Assembly: GCA_020438245.1 (NCBI GenBank)
Contig: JAGQUY010000380.1
Location: 1-6,845, forward strand
Reading direction: 5' to 3'
From: Bacteroidota bacterium
Lineage (GTDB): Bacteria > CLD3 > SB21
Length of the DNA stretch: 6,845 nucleotides
A program made the position numbers and the translations under genes. Below, one piece after another: positions 1 to 6,301 of this stretch. Numbering within the stretch: the stretch's first letter is position 1; the number at the start of each line of letters is the position of its first letter. A model generated the notes under the pieces. The model ran no database searches. It was not told the origin of the DNA and saw only the letters and a program-made list of their open reading frames with translations.

Positions 1-460
1 CCTTGGCGTCATAGGCGGTCGAAGGTGAGACAATTTTCAACCCCGGTACGTGAAAAAACCAAGCTTCGGGATTTTGCGAATGAAACGGCCCGCCATGCAC
101 GCCACCGCCCGACGGACACCGTACCACCATTGGGACAGCCTCCCGCCAACGATAGTGAATTTTGGCAGCCTGATTGACCATTTGATTGAAACCACATGAA
201 ATAAAATCCGCAAACTGCATTTCTGCTACCGGACGCAGGCCCATGAGTGCAGAGCCGACACAGACACCAATGATTCCGGCCTCTGATATTGGGGTATCCA
301 TAACCCGATCAGCACCAAATTCCTCCAAAAAACCTTTGGTAACTTTGAATGCTCCGCCATAAACACCGATATCTTCTCCGATGAGAAAAACATCGGGGTT
401 TCTCTGCATTTCTTCCCTCAACCCAAGGGAGATGGCTTCAAGGTAGGTCATTACAGGCAT
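1..460 (-). CDS. 2-oxoacid dehydrogenase E1 component, beta subunit (partial, C-terminus off left edge)
   Basis: Beta chain of the heteromeric, thiamine-diphosphate-dependent E1 enzyme that decarboxylates a 2-oxoacid (pyruvate or branched-chain type) and passes the acyl group to lipoyl-E2; cytoplasmic. The 153 visible residues cover the N-terminal pyrimidine-binding (transketolase-like) domain. Visible family signatures are LIGEDIG (26-32), DTPISEAG with Glu60, the position that in E1 beta proteins activates the cofactor's aminopyrimidine, AEMQFADF (79-86), and HSQNPEAWF with His127. The AEMQFAD and HSQNPEA wording looks closer to branched-chain-type than classical pyruvate E1 beta, but the substrate cannot be settled. 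The start is ATG at 460; ATG at 451 is an alternative. An in-frame TAA, which is also the VOC gene's stop, lies seven codons upstream. No Shine-Dalgarno is visible, so translation may depend on coupling to the VOC gene 18 bases away. Its alpha partners lie about 5 kb upstream. Confidence 0.93.
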   Translation of the reverse strand, partial: MPVMTYLEAISLGLREEMQRNPDVFLIGEDIGVYGGAFKVTKGFLEEFGADRVMDTPISEAGIIGVCVGSALMGLRPVAEMQFADFISCGFNQMVNQAAKIHYRWREAVPMVVRCPSGGGVHGGPFHSQNPEAWFFHVPGLKIVSPSTAYDAK

Positions 461-478
461 GAAAGAAGTCCGGAGGTG

Positions 479-844
479 TTATTGTTCAAGGAGTTGCAGT
501 TGGTTTCCATCCGGATCGATGATCACGGCAATGCGGCCAAAGTCCATCTCCGTGATGTCTTGGGTAAATTTCACGTTCTTTGACTTCAGGGTTCCGACTG
601 CCTTTTCAAGATCTTCAACCTCAAATTGAATCAGGATACCGTTCTTTCGGTAGTCTTTTGGGGCCTCACTCTTTTCCCCGCCTTTCTCGATGGAGAGTAT
701 GGTGCCATCGGTATCGAATTGCGCAAAGCCATCCTCTTTGTACGTCACGGCCAGGCCCAATCCGTCCTTATAGAAGCTCAACGATTTTTCAAAGTCCGAA
801 ACGTATACGCAGACATACTTGATGTTAGAAATCATTCCTGGCAT
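479..844 (-). CDS. VOC (glyoxalase/bleomycin-resistance fold) protein, probably without a metal site
   Basis: A 121-residue single-domain protein of the vicinal-oxygen-chelate superfamily; the specific function is unknown. Two beta-alpha-beta-beta-beta modules are recognisable: module one begins at YVCVYVSDFEKSLSFY (10-25) with GLGL at 28-31, and module two at GILIQFEVEDLEKAV (69-83), ending in IDPDGNQLQLLE (109-120). Glyoxalase-type members usually have His about seven residues before the first VxD Asp and Glu after DPDGN; here these are Tyr10 and Gln117. This argues against glyoxalase I chemistry and for ligand binding or a different reaction. The frame is open up to ATG 907, but ATG 844 is chosen because GAGGAG lies 7 bases upstream and the family fold starts right after it. 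ATG 835 is a less likely alternative. It sits four bases after the phosphatase stop and 18 before E1 beta, so it is probably co-transcribed with both. Confidence 0.87.
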   Translation of the reverse strand: MPGMISNIKYVCVYVSDFEKSLSFYKDGLGLAVTYKEDGFAQFDTDGTILSIEKGGEKSEAPKDYRKNGILIQFEVEDLEKAVGTLKSKNVKFTQDITEMDFGRIAVIIDPDGNQLQLLEQ

Positions 845-848
845 GGAT

Positions 849-2549
849 TCACTCCTCTGGTGATGTTGGCGACGGTAAAAGCGCTTCCCGCAATATCCTT
901 CCGTCAAACCTGTACGATGTATTCAGTGACAATATAGATGCTAATGTCGGGGCAATATCCGCAGGTGAACACCGGTCTGCGTACGTTCCGGCTCGAATCC
1001 ACTGATCTCCCATTATTATTAACGGAACGTGGGTGTCATACGGATATGCACTCCCATGTTCAGCCCCGCCTTCCTTGGAACTCCAAATACTAAAAGGTTT
1101 TAGAAGAACAACTAGATCGCCACTAGTCCTGTTGACAAATCCAACTCGCGCGGCTTCCAGCAAACTGTCTGAAGTACCTTTATCCAGTTTGAGCATGGAA
1201 GAGGTAAACACCGCCTCAATGCCTTGCATTTTTTGTACCAAAGACTGGCTAATATAAACGCCGGCCTCTTCTTTATCAATCTTTTTTTCTTCCAGCAGTG
1301 CATCGTCGAAGTACAAATTCGGATACTGAACGGAGCTCACGTAGTTGTTCGTAAACTCCAGTTTTCCATACTTTTCAATCATTAGTTTCTCGACAACCGC
1401 CTTGACTTTTGCCGGACGCACCCTGATCCCGTCGGATGTTTCAGGCAGCGGTGCGATTCCATGATCGGACGTCAAAATCCACAGTACGTCCGTAGCGGGC
1501 ATGGCCGACTGCACCATCGAGAAAAGCCTCCCAAGTTGTCGATCGGTTCGAAGAGTCATATCCATGACTTCTCTGCTACCTGGGCCAAAACTGTGTCCCA
1601 CGTAGTCGTTTGCCGACATACTAATACAAAGAACATCAGTCGATTCGTCCGATCCAATCTTTTCATGCTTCAACAACGCCTCAACAAAGTCGAGTAAGAG
1701 ATCCGTTGCGAAGGGAGTTTCATAAAGCCTGCTATAGTACTTCTGATCGGGTTGGAGAGAATCTGAACCAATCAGTAGGTAAGGAAAACCGGCATGATCA
1801 AAAGGGCTGTCGGCAAATGCATACGAATCAGTACACAATGCTTTGTAGTCCGACTCCTCAACGGCACAGTCCCAGCTCCTGCCAAAGTATTTATCAGAGG
1901 GGTTGCTTCTGTTGAATTCCAAGATCCAATCCGGAAGTCGTTCGGTGTAGTAGGTACTGGAATAGACACCACCCCTGTCCTTCATAAACCAGTAAGCGCC
2001 GTCCGGCTTCAGTCCCCCAAGAAATATCGCCGATCGGTCTTTGTTGGACACCGAAAATATTTTTGAATGATTGTCCGATTGCTTAATCACATCATTTATA
2101 TTCATGCTTTGCATTCGGACCGGCGATCGACCATTTGTCTTGGTAAGCTCTTCGCGAAGAAGTACGGGTGATAGTGTGTCCTCTGCCGCATAGACTCTTC
2201 TTCCGAGTTTTCTATCAAACCAATAGTTTGCAATGATCCCGTGTGAAGTTGGAAATAGGCCGCTCAATATGGTTGCATGGCCGGGTGAAGTGTGGGTCGT
2301 AGCCTGCCGATAGAAGCAGTTGCTGAAAACGGCACCCTCCTTCATGAGTCGCTTGAAACCGGAGTCGCTAAAGACATTCTGAAATCTGGACAGGTAATCG
2401 ACGCGCAATTGATCCACAACCACCACAACAATCACTTTGGGTTTTTTATGCTCCACATGGCAAGAAACCACAGTCCCGACGAGGAACACTCCGGCGACCC
2501 ACAGGGTTTTTGGGAAGAAATATCGAATATTTCGAACGTTGAATACCAT
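849..2549 (-). CDS. PafA-like alkaline phosphatase, predicted lipoprotein
   Basis: A 566-residue alkaline-phosphatase-superfamily hydrolase, predicted to release phosphate from monoesters outside the cytoplasm. Residues 1-30 form a signal peptide ending in a lipobox-like VVSC (Cys30). The two-zinc site is complete: Asp46 (VVDQ), nucleophile Thr87 (HTSPGH), Asp315 and His319 (NDYVGH), Asp362/His363 (SDHG) and His498 (EHGS). Asn108 lies 21 residues after the nucleophile, and Lys170/Arg172 (NKDR) lie 83 and 85 after it. As I recall the Chryseobacterium PafA numbering (Thr79, Asn100, Lys162, Arg164), these intervals are identical, which favours phosphate monoesterase over nucleotide pyrophosphatase/diesterase activity. 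Length fits the family. ATG 2549 has AAGGAG 7 bases upstream. It is divergent from the nuclease gene, with only 24 bases between starts, and is followed by the VOC gene after 4 bases. The physiological substrate is not determined by the sequence. Confidence 0.92.
   Translation of the reverse strand: MVFNVRNIRYFFPKTLWVAGVFLVGTVVSCHVEHKKPKVIVVVVVDQLRVDYLSRFQNVFSDSGFKRLMKEGAVFSNCFYRQATTHTSPGHATILSGLFPTSHGIIANYWFDRKLGRRVYAAEDTLSPVLLREELTKTNGRSPVRMQSMNINDVIKQSDNHSKIFSVSNKDRSAIFLGGLKPDGAYWFMKDRGGVYSSTYYTERLPDWILEFNRSNPSDKYFGRSWDCAVEESDYKALCTDSYAFADSPFDHAGFPYLLIGSDSLQPDQKYYSRLYETPFATDLLLDFVEALLKHEKIGSDESTDVLCISMSANDYVGHSFGPGSREVMDMTLRTDRQLGRLFSMVQSAMPATDVLWILTSDHGIAPLPETSDGIRVRPAKVKAVVEKLMIEKYGKLEFTNNYVSSVQYPNLYFDDALLEEKKIDKEEAGVYISQSLVQKMQGIEAVFTSSMLKLDKGTSDSLLEAARVGFVNRTSGDLVVLLKPFSIWSSKEGGAEHGSAYPYDTHVPLIIMGDQWIRAGTYADRCSPADIAPTLASILSLNTSYRFDGRILREALLPSPTSPEE
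852..857 (-). promoter_or_regulatory. Ribosome binding site of the VOC gene, inside the phosphatase's last codons
   Basis: GAGGAG, 7 bases before ATG 844, is also the two final Glu codons of the phosphatase immediately before its TGA. This decides the VOC start against the longer open frame reaching 907 and points to coupled translation of the two genes. Confidence 0.82.
2517..2533. repeat. 7-bp inverted repeat in the divergent start region
   Basis: GAAATAT, three bases (CGA), then ATATTTC: a perfect inverted repeat in the first codons of the phosphatase, about 40 bases before the nuclease start and just upstream of its proposed -35. It could be an operator-like site or an mRNA hairpin, but AT-rich repeats this short also occur by chance. 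Confidence 0.4.
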
Positions 2550-2567
2550 TTTCCAACTCCTTAAACT
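2539..2567 (+). promoter_or_regulatory. Possible promoter giving a leaderless nuclease mRNA
   Basis: TTGAAT (2539-2544) and TAAACT (2562-2567) each match four of six bases of the -35 and -10 consensus and are exactly 17 bases apart. A start 7 bases after the -10 would fall on the A of the nuclease ATG (2574). This agrees with the absence of any Shine-Dalgarno before that gene. The consensus matches are modest and the organism's sigma factors are unknown, so this is a prediction only. Confidence 0.35.
2557..2562 (-). promoter_or_regulatory. Ribosome binding site of the PafA-like phosphatase
   Basis: AAGGAG lies 7 bases upstream of ATG 2549. It occupies part of the 24-base gap between the two divergent starts, and its edge touches the proposed -10 element of the nuclease on the other strand. 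Confidence 0.8.
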
Positions 2568-2573
2568 CGCTCA

Positions 2574-3743
2574 ATGAACAGAATAAAGATAGGACTGCTT
2601 TCGATTTGCTGCCTGGGTGGCTGTTTCGGCTGCGCGGAGCCCGTGGAGCCTCTGACTCTTCATGACAACAACAATACTCCTCAAACGGCCACGCTGCTCT
2701 CAGGATTTGCCTCCACGGTCAAGGGACAGATCGATCAGCCTGATGATGTCGACTATTATAAATTTCAAACCAAAAATCCAAATTATGTATCTGTTTCACT
2801 CTCGATGCCCGATGAGCTCAACCTGGATCTCGCTCTGTATGACTCTCTGTTACATGGAATAGACAGTTCATCACTGGGTGGACATGCCGCAGAGCATCTT
2901 GTCATTCAACTGCCGAGCCCAGGTCGCTTTTTGCTCAAAGTCAAAGGTCTGCCGGGCAGCTACTCCACGGCAGGATTTTATCGCCTTTCTGTGTTCCTTG
3001 GGGATTCATCAAGGATTGCTGACGGACCCCATTTACAACTCGGAAACCCCACTCGAGCAGCGCCCATCACGGATTCCTTAGCGAACTTTCTGCTAATCAA
3101 AGATCAGTATGCGATGTCTTACAATAGTCTTCTGGGAGAAGCCAATTGGGTCGCTTGGCAACTGAACTCATCTTGGCAGGGAGAAACAACGAGGCTAAAT
3201 GATTTCCGTTCGGATACCTCACTGCCCCTGTTCTGGTATCGTGTTTCCCAGAATGACATTCTGGGCACAGGTTACGATCGAGGGCACCTCTGTCCTTCGG
3301 CCGATCGGACAACGAACAGCACGGATAATTCAGAAACCTTCCTGATGACAAATATCGTTCCTCAACATCCTGATAACAATCAAGGACCTTGGTCCGAACT
3401 TGAAAATTACTGTCGTGAACTTACTTTGGAGGGGGCAGAGCTTTTTGTAACGGCCGGTGGATATGGATCAAACGGCAATCTGGCTGGGGGCAAGATTCGT
3501 ATTCCGGCAAATATTTGGAAAATCATCGTGGTTACAGAGCCGGGAACGGGACTCGCGGGCATTTCGCTAAAAACAAGGGTGGTGGCAGTCGACATGCCAA
3601 ATGCAGGCGGCATCCGAAATTCGGATTGGAGGTCTTTCAGGGTCAGCGTCGATCACTTGGAAGAGGCGACCGGATTCGATTTCCTGTCCAATCTGGACGA
3701 GGCCCTTCAATCCGTCTTGGAGGCCAAGGTCGACGGGCTTTAA
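2574..3743 (+). CDS. Secreted DNA/RNA non-specific endonuclease with N-terminal PPC domain, predicted lipoprotein
   Basis: A 389-residue predicted extracytoplasmic nuclease of the NUC1 (Serratia nuclease / cyanobacterial NucA) family, which cuts DNA and RNA with Mg2+. Residues 1-17 are a lipoprotein signal with lipobox LGGC (Cys17). Residues about 29-142 resemble a bacterial pre-peptidase C-terminal (PPC) beta-sandwich, with the typical DDVDYYKF (57-64) and GFYRLSV (134-140). The nuclease domain spans about 175-389: DRGH (235-238) gives the catalytic His238, and NNQGPWSELE (268-277) provides Asn269 and Glu277, equivalent to Serratia Asn119 and Glu127. The C-terminal GFDFLSNL (367-374) is as in NucA-like enzymes, so the domain looks complete. 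It is the only plus-strand gene. An in-frame TAA at 2562 fixes ATG 2574 as the first possible ATG, yet no Shine-Dalgarno is present. Activity is expected but untested. Confidence 0.93.
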   Translation: MNRIKIGLLSICCLGGCFGCAEPVEPLTLHDNNNTPQTATLLSGFASTVKGQIDQPDDVDYYKFQTKNPNYVSVSLSMPDELNLDLALYDSLLHGIDSSSLGGHAAEHLVIQLPSPGRFLLKVKGLPGSYSTAGFYRLSVFLGDSSRIADGPHLQLGNPTRAAPITDSLANFLLIKDQYAMSYNSLLGEANWVAWQLNSSWQGETTRLNDFRSDTSLPLFWYRVSQNDILGTGYDRGHLCPSADRTTNSTDNSETFLMTNIVPQHPDNNQGPWSELENYCRELTLEGAELFVTAGGYGSNGNLAGGKIRIPANIWKIIVVTEPGTGLAGISLKTRVVAVDMPNAGGIRNSDWRSFRVSVDHLEEATGFDFLSNLDEALQSVLEAKVDGL

Positions 3744-3744
3744 C

Positions 3745-5151
3745 TCACTCGGTGTAGGTATCAATTACCTTGTTGATATATTCATTACAAACGCGGCAAA
3801 ATGGAACATCATTTCGGGTGAACATGATGCAATCAAGCTCGGGCCGGTAAAGTCCTTTTGGCTCATAGCCCGCACCTTCAAATGCCCCTACCTGTCCATA
3901 GTATTTCTCAGACTTCAGCATGTTTGATGTAACCGATTTTACTTCTCGAAACAACGATTCCAAGTCCTCCTCCGGCGCCTTGTCAGAGACAAGCTTGGCC
4001 CGCTTAGCTTGCATCTTCAAATCATACTGATCATAGGATGACTTGTTCCACGGTGTAGGCAAGGGTACATTCGATGCAGACAAGTGCTTCCATTTCAAAT
4101 TCTGCTTGTCTAACAGTGCTGTAATATTAGGTTCCCATGGTTCCCTGTCCTGCACCACTACATTTTCATACGAAACGGGAGAGGAATAATACTCGTCCCC
4201 CAAACCAGCAAACGAGTGTCCAAATTCATGAACAAAAATATAACTCGATGGCTCGGTGTGTGCTGAAACGGTCGCCCATAAATTATAGATCCCGCCGCCT
4301 CCGTATTTGCGATCGTTAAAAATCATAATGAGTGCGTCGTATGGCGCCTGGGATGCTACATCCCGAACGGTCTTATTGTTATACGTCAGCACATAGCGAT
4401 CGGAGTCGAACGAATTGAAACTCAGACCAAGTGCGGAGTTCCGCCAAACATTCTTTCTTGGATTGCTGATGCCGCTCTCCGCCGAGACGACATCAATCGC
4501 ACGGACATTGAAGTCCTTTCGACGCATCTTGAAGGGCTCTGTCTCAAACATTTTTGTAACCAGTCGTTCGACATCCTTGTGATATTGAGCTGTTTCGCCG
4601 GACGTGTAGCCATCTCCAAGGATCAGCAAGTCCACCTTACCGGCAGACGGACCATTATCAAAAACAGTCCAGACGTTTTCCCGTTTCGGAGGTCCGGCCC
4701 GGTTTACGAATCGCCCACCGGGATCGACGTCGTAGGAAAAGATCTCTCGGTAACCTCCGTCATCGGATCTCTTCTTGATCTTCAGAGTAACCGGCTTTCT
4801 GGGTTCAGGGAAACGCTGCGACTCCTCGAAGCTTCGCCACGTTTGCTTTGCCTCGCCTGTTGTTTCCCACTCTCCATAAATGCTGGCAAATCCCTTCGAA
4901 TAGATGAGCGTTTTCGAATCACGGTCATACACTTCAAAATAATATTTCCCAAGCCATAGACGATCCAGCAGGTTCGTACGGCTTCCGGGCCATGCTCCTT
5001 CAAGTTTAATATCATCGGGTGCAAGGCGCTCCGTTGTGGCATCCCCTGTATGGTAGTAGTCGAATCGGAGTGTTTCTCCGGTAAAATAGACCTCAAACGA
5101 AGATTCGGACATGACTCCCGCCAACAGGGTAAGGATAGTGAAGAGTATCAT
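3745..5151 (-). CDS. Exported M64-family zinc metallopeptidase (IgA-peptidase-like)
   Basis: A 468-residue peptidase of MEROPS family M64, named after a Clostridium IgA protease; most members have no known substrate, so antibody cleavage should not be assumed. A short hydrophobic N-terminus (about residues 1-14) looks like an export signal. Residues about 18-145 match an M64 N-terminal beta domain (EVYFTGETLRFDYYHTG), followed by the catalytic domain from about 160. VDLLILGDGYT (173-183) is a family hallmark. The zinc site is HEFGHSFAGLGDEY (308-321), with His308, catalytic Glu309, His312 and Asp319 as likely third ligand. A Cys cluster near the end (Cys441, Cys452, Cys455 in FCRVC) is typical of the family. 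ATG 5151 is supported by GAGG 7 bases upstream. It lies 37 bases after E1 alpha-2 and may be on the same transcript. It converges on the nuclease gene with one base between stops. Confidence 0.92.
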   Translation of the reverse strand: MILFTILTLLAGVMSESSFEVYFTGETLRFDYYHTGDATTERLAPDDIKLEGAWPGSRTNLLDRLWLGKYYFEVYDRDSKTLIYSKGFASIYGEWETTGEAKQTWRSFEESQRFPEPRKPVTLKIKKRSDDGGYREIFSYDVDPGGRFVNRAGPPKRENVWTVFDNGPSAGKVDLLILGDGYTSGETAQYHKDVERLVTKMFETEPFKMRRKDFNVRAIDVVSAESGISNPRKNVWRNSALGLSFNSFDSDRYVLTYNNKTVRDVASQAPYDALIMIFNDRKYGGGGIYNLWATVSAHTEPSSYIFVHEFGHSFAGLGDEYYSSPVSYENVVVQDREPWEPNITALLDKQNLKWKHLSASNVPLPTPWNKSSYDQYDLKMQAKRAKLVSDKAPEEDLESLFREVKSVTSNMLKSEKYYGQVGAFEGAGYEPKGLYRPELDCIMFTRNDVPFCRVCNEYINKVIDTYTE

Positions 5152-5158
5152 AATACAA

Positions 5159-5162
5159 CCTC
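5159..5162 (-). promoter_or_regulatory. Ribosome binding site of the M64 peptidase
   Basis: GAGG lies 7 bases before ATG 5151. The same 7-base spacing is seen for the phosphatase and VOC genes, which supports the chosen start and the short export signal. An ATG overlapping this site (5164) is out of frame. Confidence 0.7.
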
Positions 5163-5188
5163 ATGAAACGTTGATCTAAGCCGTGAAC

Positions 5189-6301
5189 TCAGTCTGCATA
5201 AACACCTGTTTGCGCGTCGGCCGCATCCGGCAAAGGAGCATTGAGCGCAAAAGTCTCCGCTTGTTCCATTTCTTCTGAAACCCGAACTTTTAATGCTTCG
5301 TTTTCCGAATCAGAAATCACTTTCTTGGTCAGCAATTCCTTCTCGCAACGAAGAATAGGGTCCTTTTTTTTCCATTCATCAAACAGCGCTTTGGGTACGT
5401 AAGAAGCATCGTCATGCTCGGCGTGGCCCTTCATGCGCATCGTTTTTGACTCTATGAGAATGGGACCCTTGCCGGATCGGGCCTTCTCCAAGGCATATTT
5501 GCAGACCCTGTACACTTCAAAAACATTGTTACCATCCATTACCAAAGCCTCCATGCCATAGGCCTTGCCTTTGGACGCAAAGTTTTTCAACAAAGCCTGG
5601 GAGCCGGTCGGTGTCGAGTAGGCATAGTTGTTGTTCTCAATGATACAAACAAAGGGCAGCTTCCAAACAGCAGCCATGTTGATTCCTTCGTGAAACTCGC
5701 CAGTTGATGTACCTCCGTCGCCTATGTAGGTCAGGGCAACGCGCGGTTCTCTTTTAAGTTTGAAGGCCAGGGCACAACCAGCCAGATTGATAACGAGACT
5801 GCCCAAATGGGAAATAGGAGCAAAGATTCCGAGGTTAAGGTCGCCCAAATGTGAGTTGCCATCTTTGCCACCCGTCGGCGTATCCGCCCGCCCGATAAAA
5901 TTGGCAAGAAAATTTTTTGGGGAGAGCCCTCGAACCAGTAACACTCCGCCATTCCGAATGATGGGCCCGACGACATCGTTCTTTTCCATCGCATAGCTGG
6001 ATCCGACTGTGGTCGCCTCCTGACCCCGCCCGCCATATGCCGCCCCGATAATCTTACCCTGGCGATACAGTTTTGAAATTCGGTCGTCAAACGCACGATT
6101 CAACAGCATGAAATAGTACATTTCCTTCATCTGTTTCTTGCTCGGCTCAAAGTCAGCAAGATCCAAATCACCGGCCAATGCAAAACCTTTTCTCTCAGTC
6201 TGCTTCACGGATCCTTTCGGAGAACGTTCCGCGGTCTTTAATGGTCTGGGGCCCAACTTCTTGGGTTTGTTGCCGCTTGATTTCTTCTTTTTTTTATTCA
6301 T
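5189..6301 (-). CDS. 2-oxoacid dehydrogenase E1 component, alpha subunit (second of a tandem pair)
   Basis: A complete 370-residue E1 alpha subunit, which binds the diphosphate end of thiamine diphosphate and works with an E1 beta. The thiamine-binding motif is intact: GDG at 194-196 and NN at 223-224, 26 residues apart. Other signatures are GGRGQEA (90-96), HLGSLV (165-170) and the MRMKGHAEHD loop (288-297) with His293. The core starts near residue 45. Before it is an unusual basic, low-complexity tail: 15 Lys/Arg in the first 38 residues, starting MNKKKKK. Over the shared last 181 residues it aligns without gaps to the upstream alpha, about half identical by eye, so the two are diverged paralogues rather than a recent duplication. 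Its start overlaps the upstream stop (ATGA) and has no Shine-Dalgarno, indicating coupled translation. Met58 is a less likely start. Substrate is uncertain; the style is branched-chain/pyruvate type. Confidence 0.93.
   Translation of the reverse strand: MNKKKKKSSGNKPKKLGPRPLKTAERSPKGSVKQTERKGFALAGDLDLADFEPSKKQMKEMYYFMLLNRAFDDRISKLYRQGKIIGAAYGGRGQEATTVGSSYAMEKNDVVGPIIRNGGVLLVRGLSPKNFLANFIGRADTPTGGKDGNSHLGDLNLGIFAPISHLGSLVINLAGCALAFKLKREPRVALTYIGDGGTSTGEFHEGINMAAVWKLPFVCIIENNNYAYSTPTGSQALLKNFASKGKAYGMEALVMDGNNVFEVYRVCKYALEKARSGKGPILIESKTMRMKGHAEHDDASYVPKALFDEWKKKDPILRCEKELLTKKVISDSENEALKVRVSEEMEQAETFALNAPLPDAADAQTGVYAD
6298..6301 (-). promoter_or_regulatory. ATGA stop/start overlap coupling the two E1 alpha genes
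   Basis: The second alpha's ATG (6301-6299) overlaps the first alpha's TGA (6300-6298). No Shine-Dalgarno precedes the second start, so re-initiation by terminating ribosomes is the likely route. This would tie synthesis of the two paralogues together and fixes the N-terminus of the second one. Confidence 0.85.

Noticed and set aside
845..907. A 21-residue N-terminal extension of the VOC protein starting at ATG 907
   Set aside because: It overlaps the end of the phosphatase gene, is basic and unlike the fold, and ATG 844 has a strong, well-spaced ribosome site.
3756..3770. Hairpin AGGTA-TCAAT-TACCT just past the nuclease stop as a terminator
   Set aside because: The stem is only 5 bp with two G-C pairs and no T-run follows, so it is too weak for an intrinsic terminator; it also lies in the peptidase coding sequence.
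3745..5151. Calling the M64 peptidase an IgA protease virulence factor
   Set aside because: The family name comes from one member; nothing in this sequence indicates an immunoglobulin substrate or a host-associated organism.
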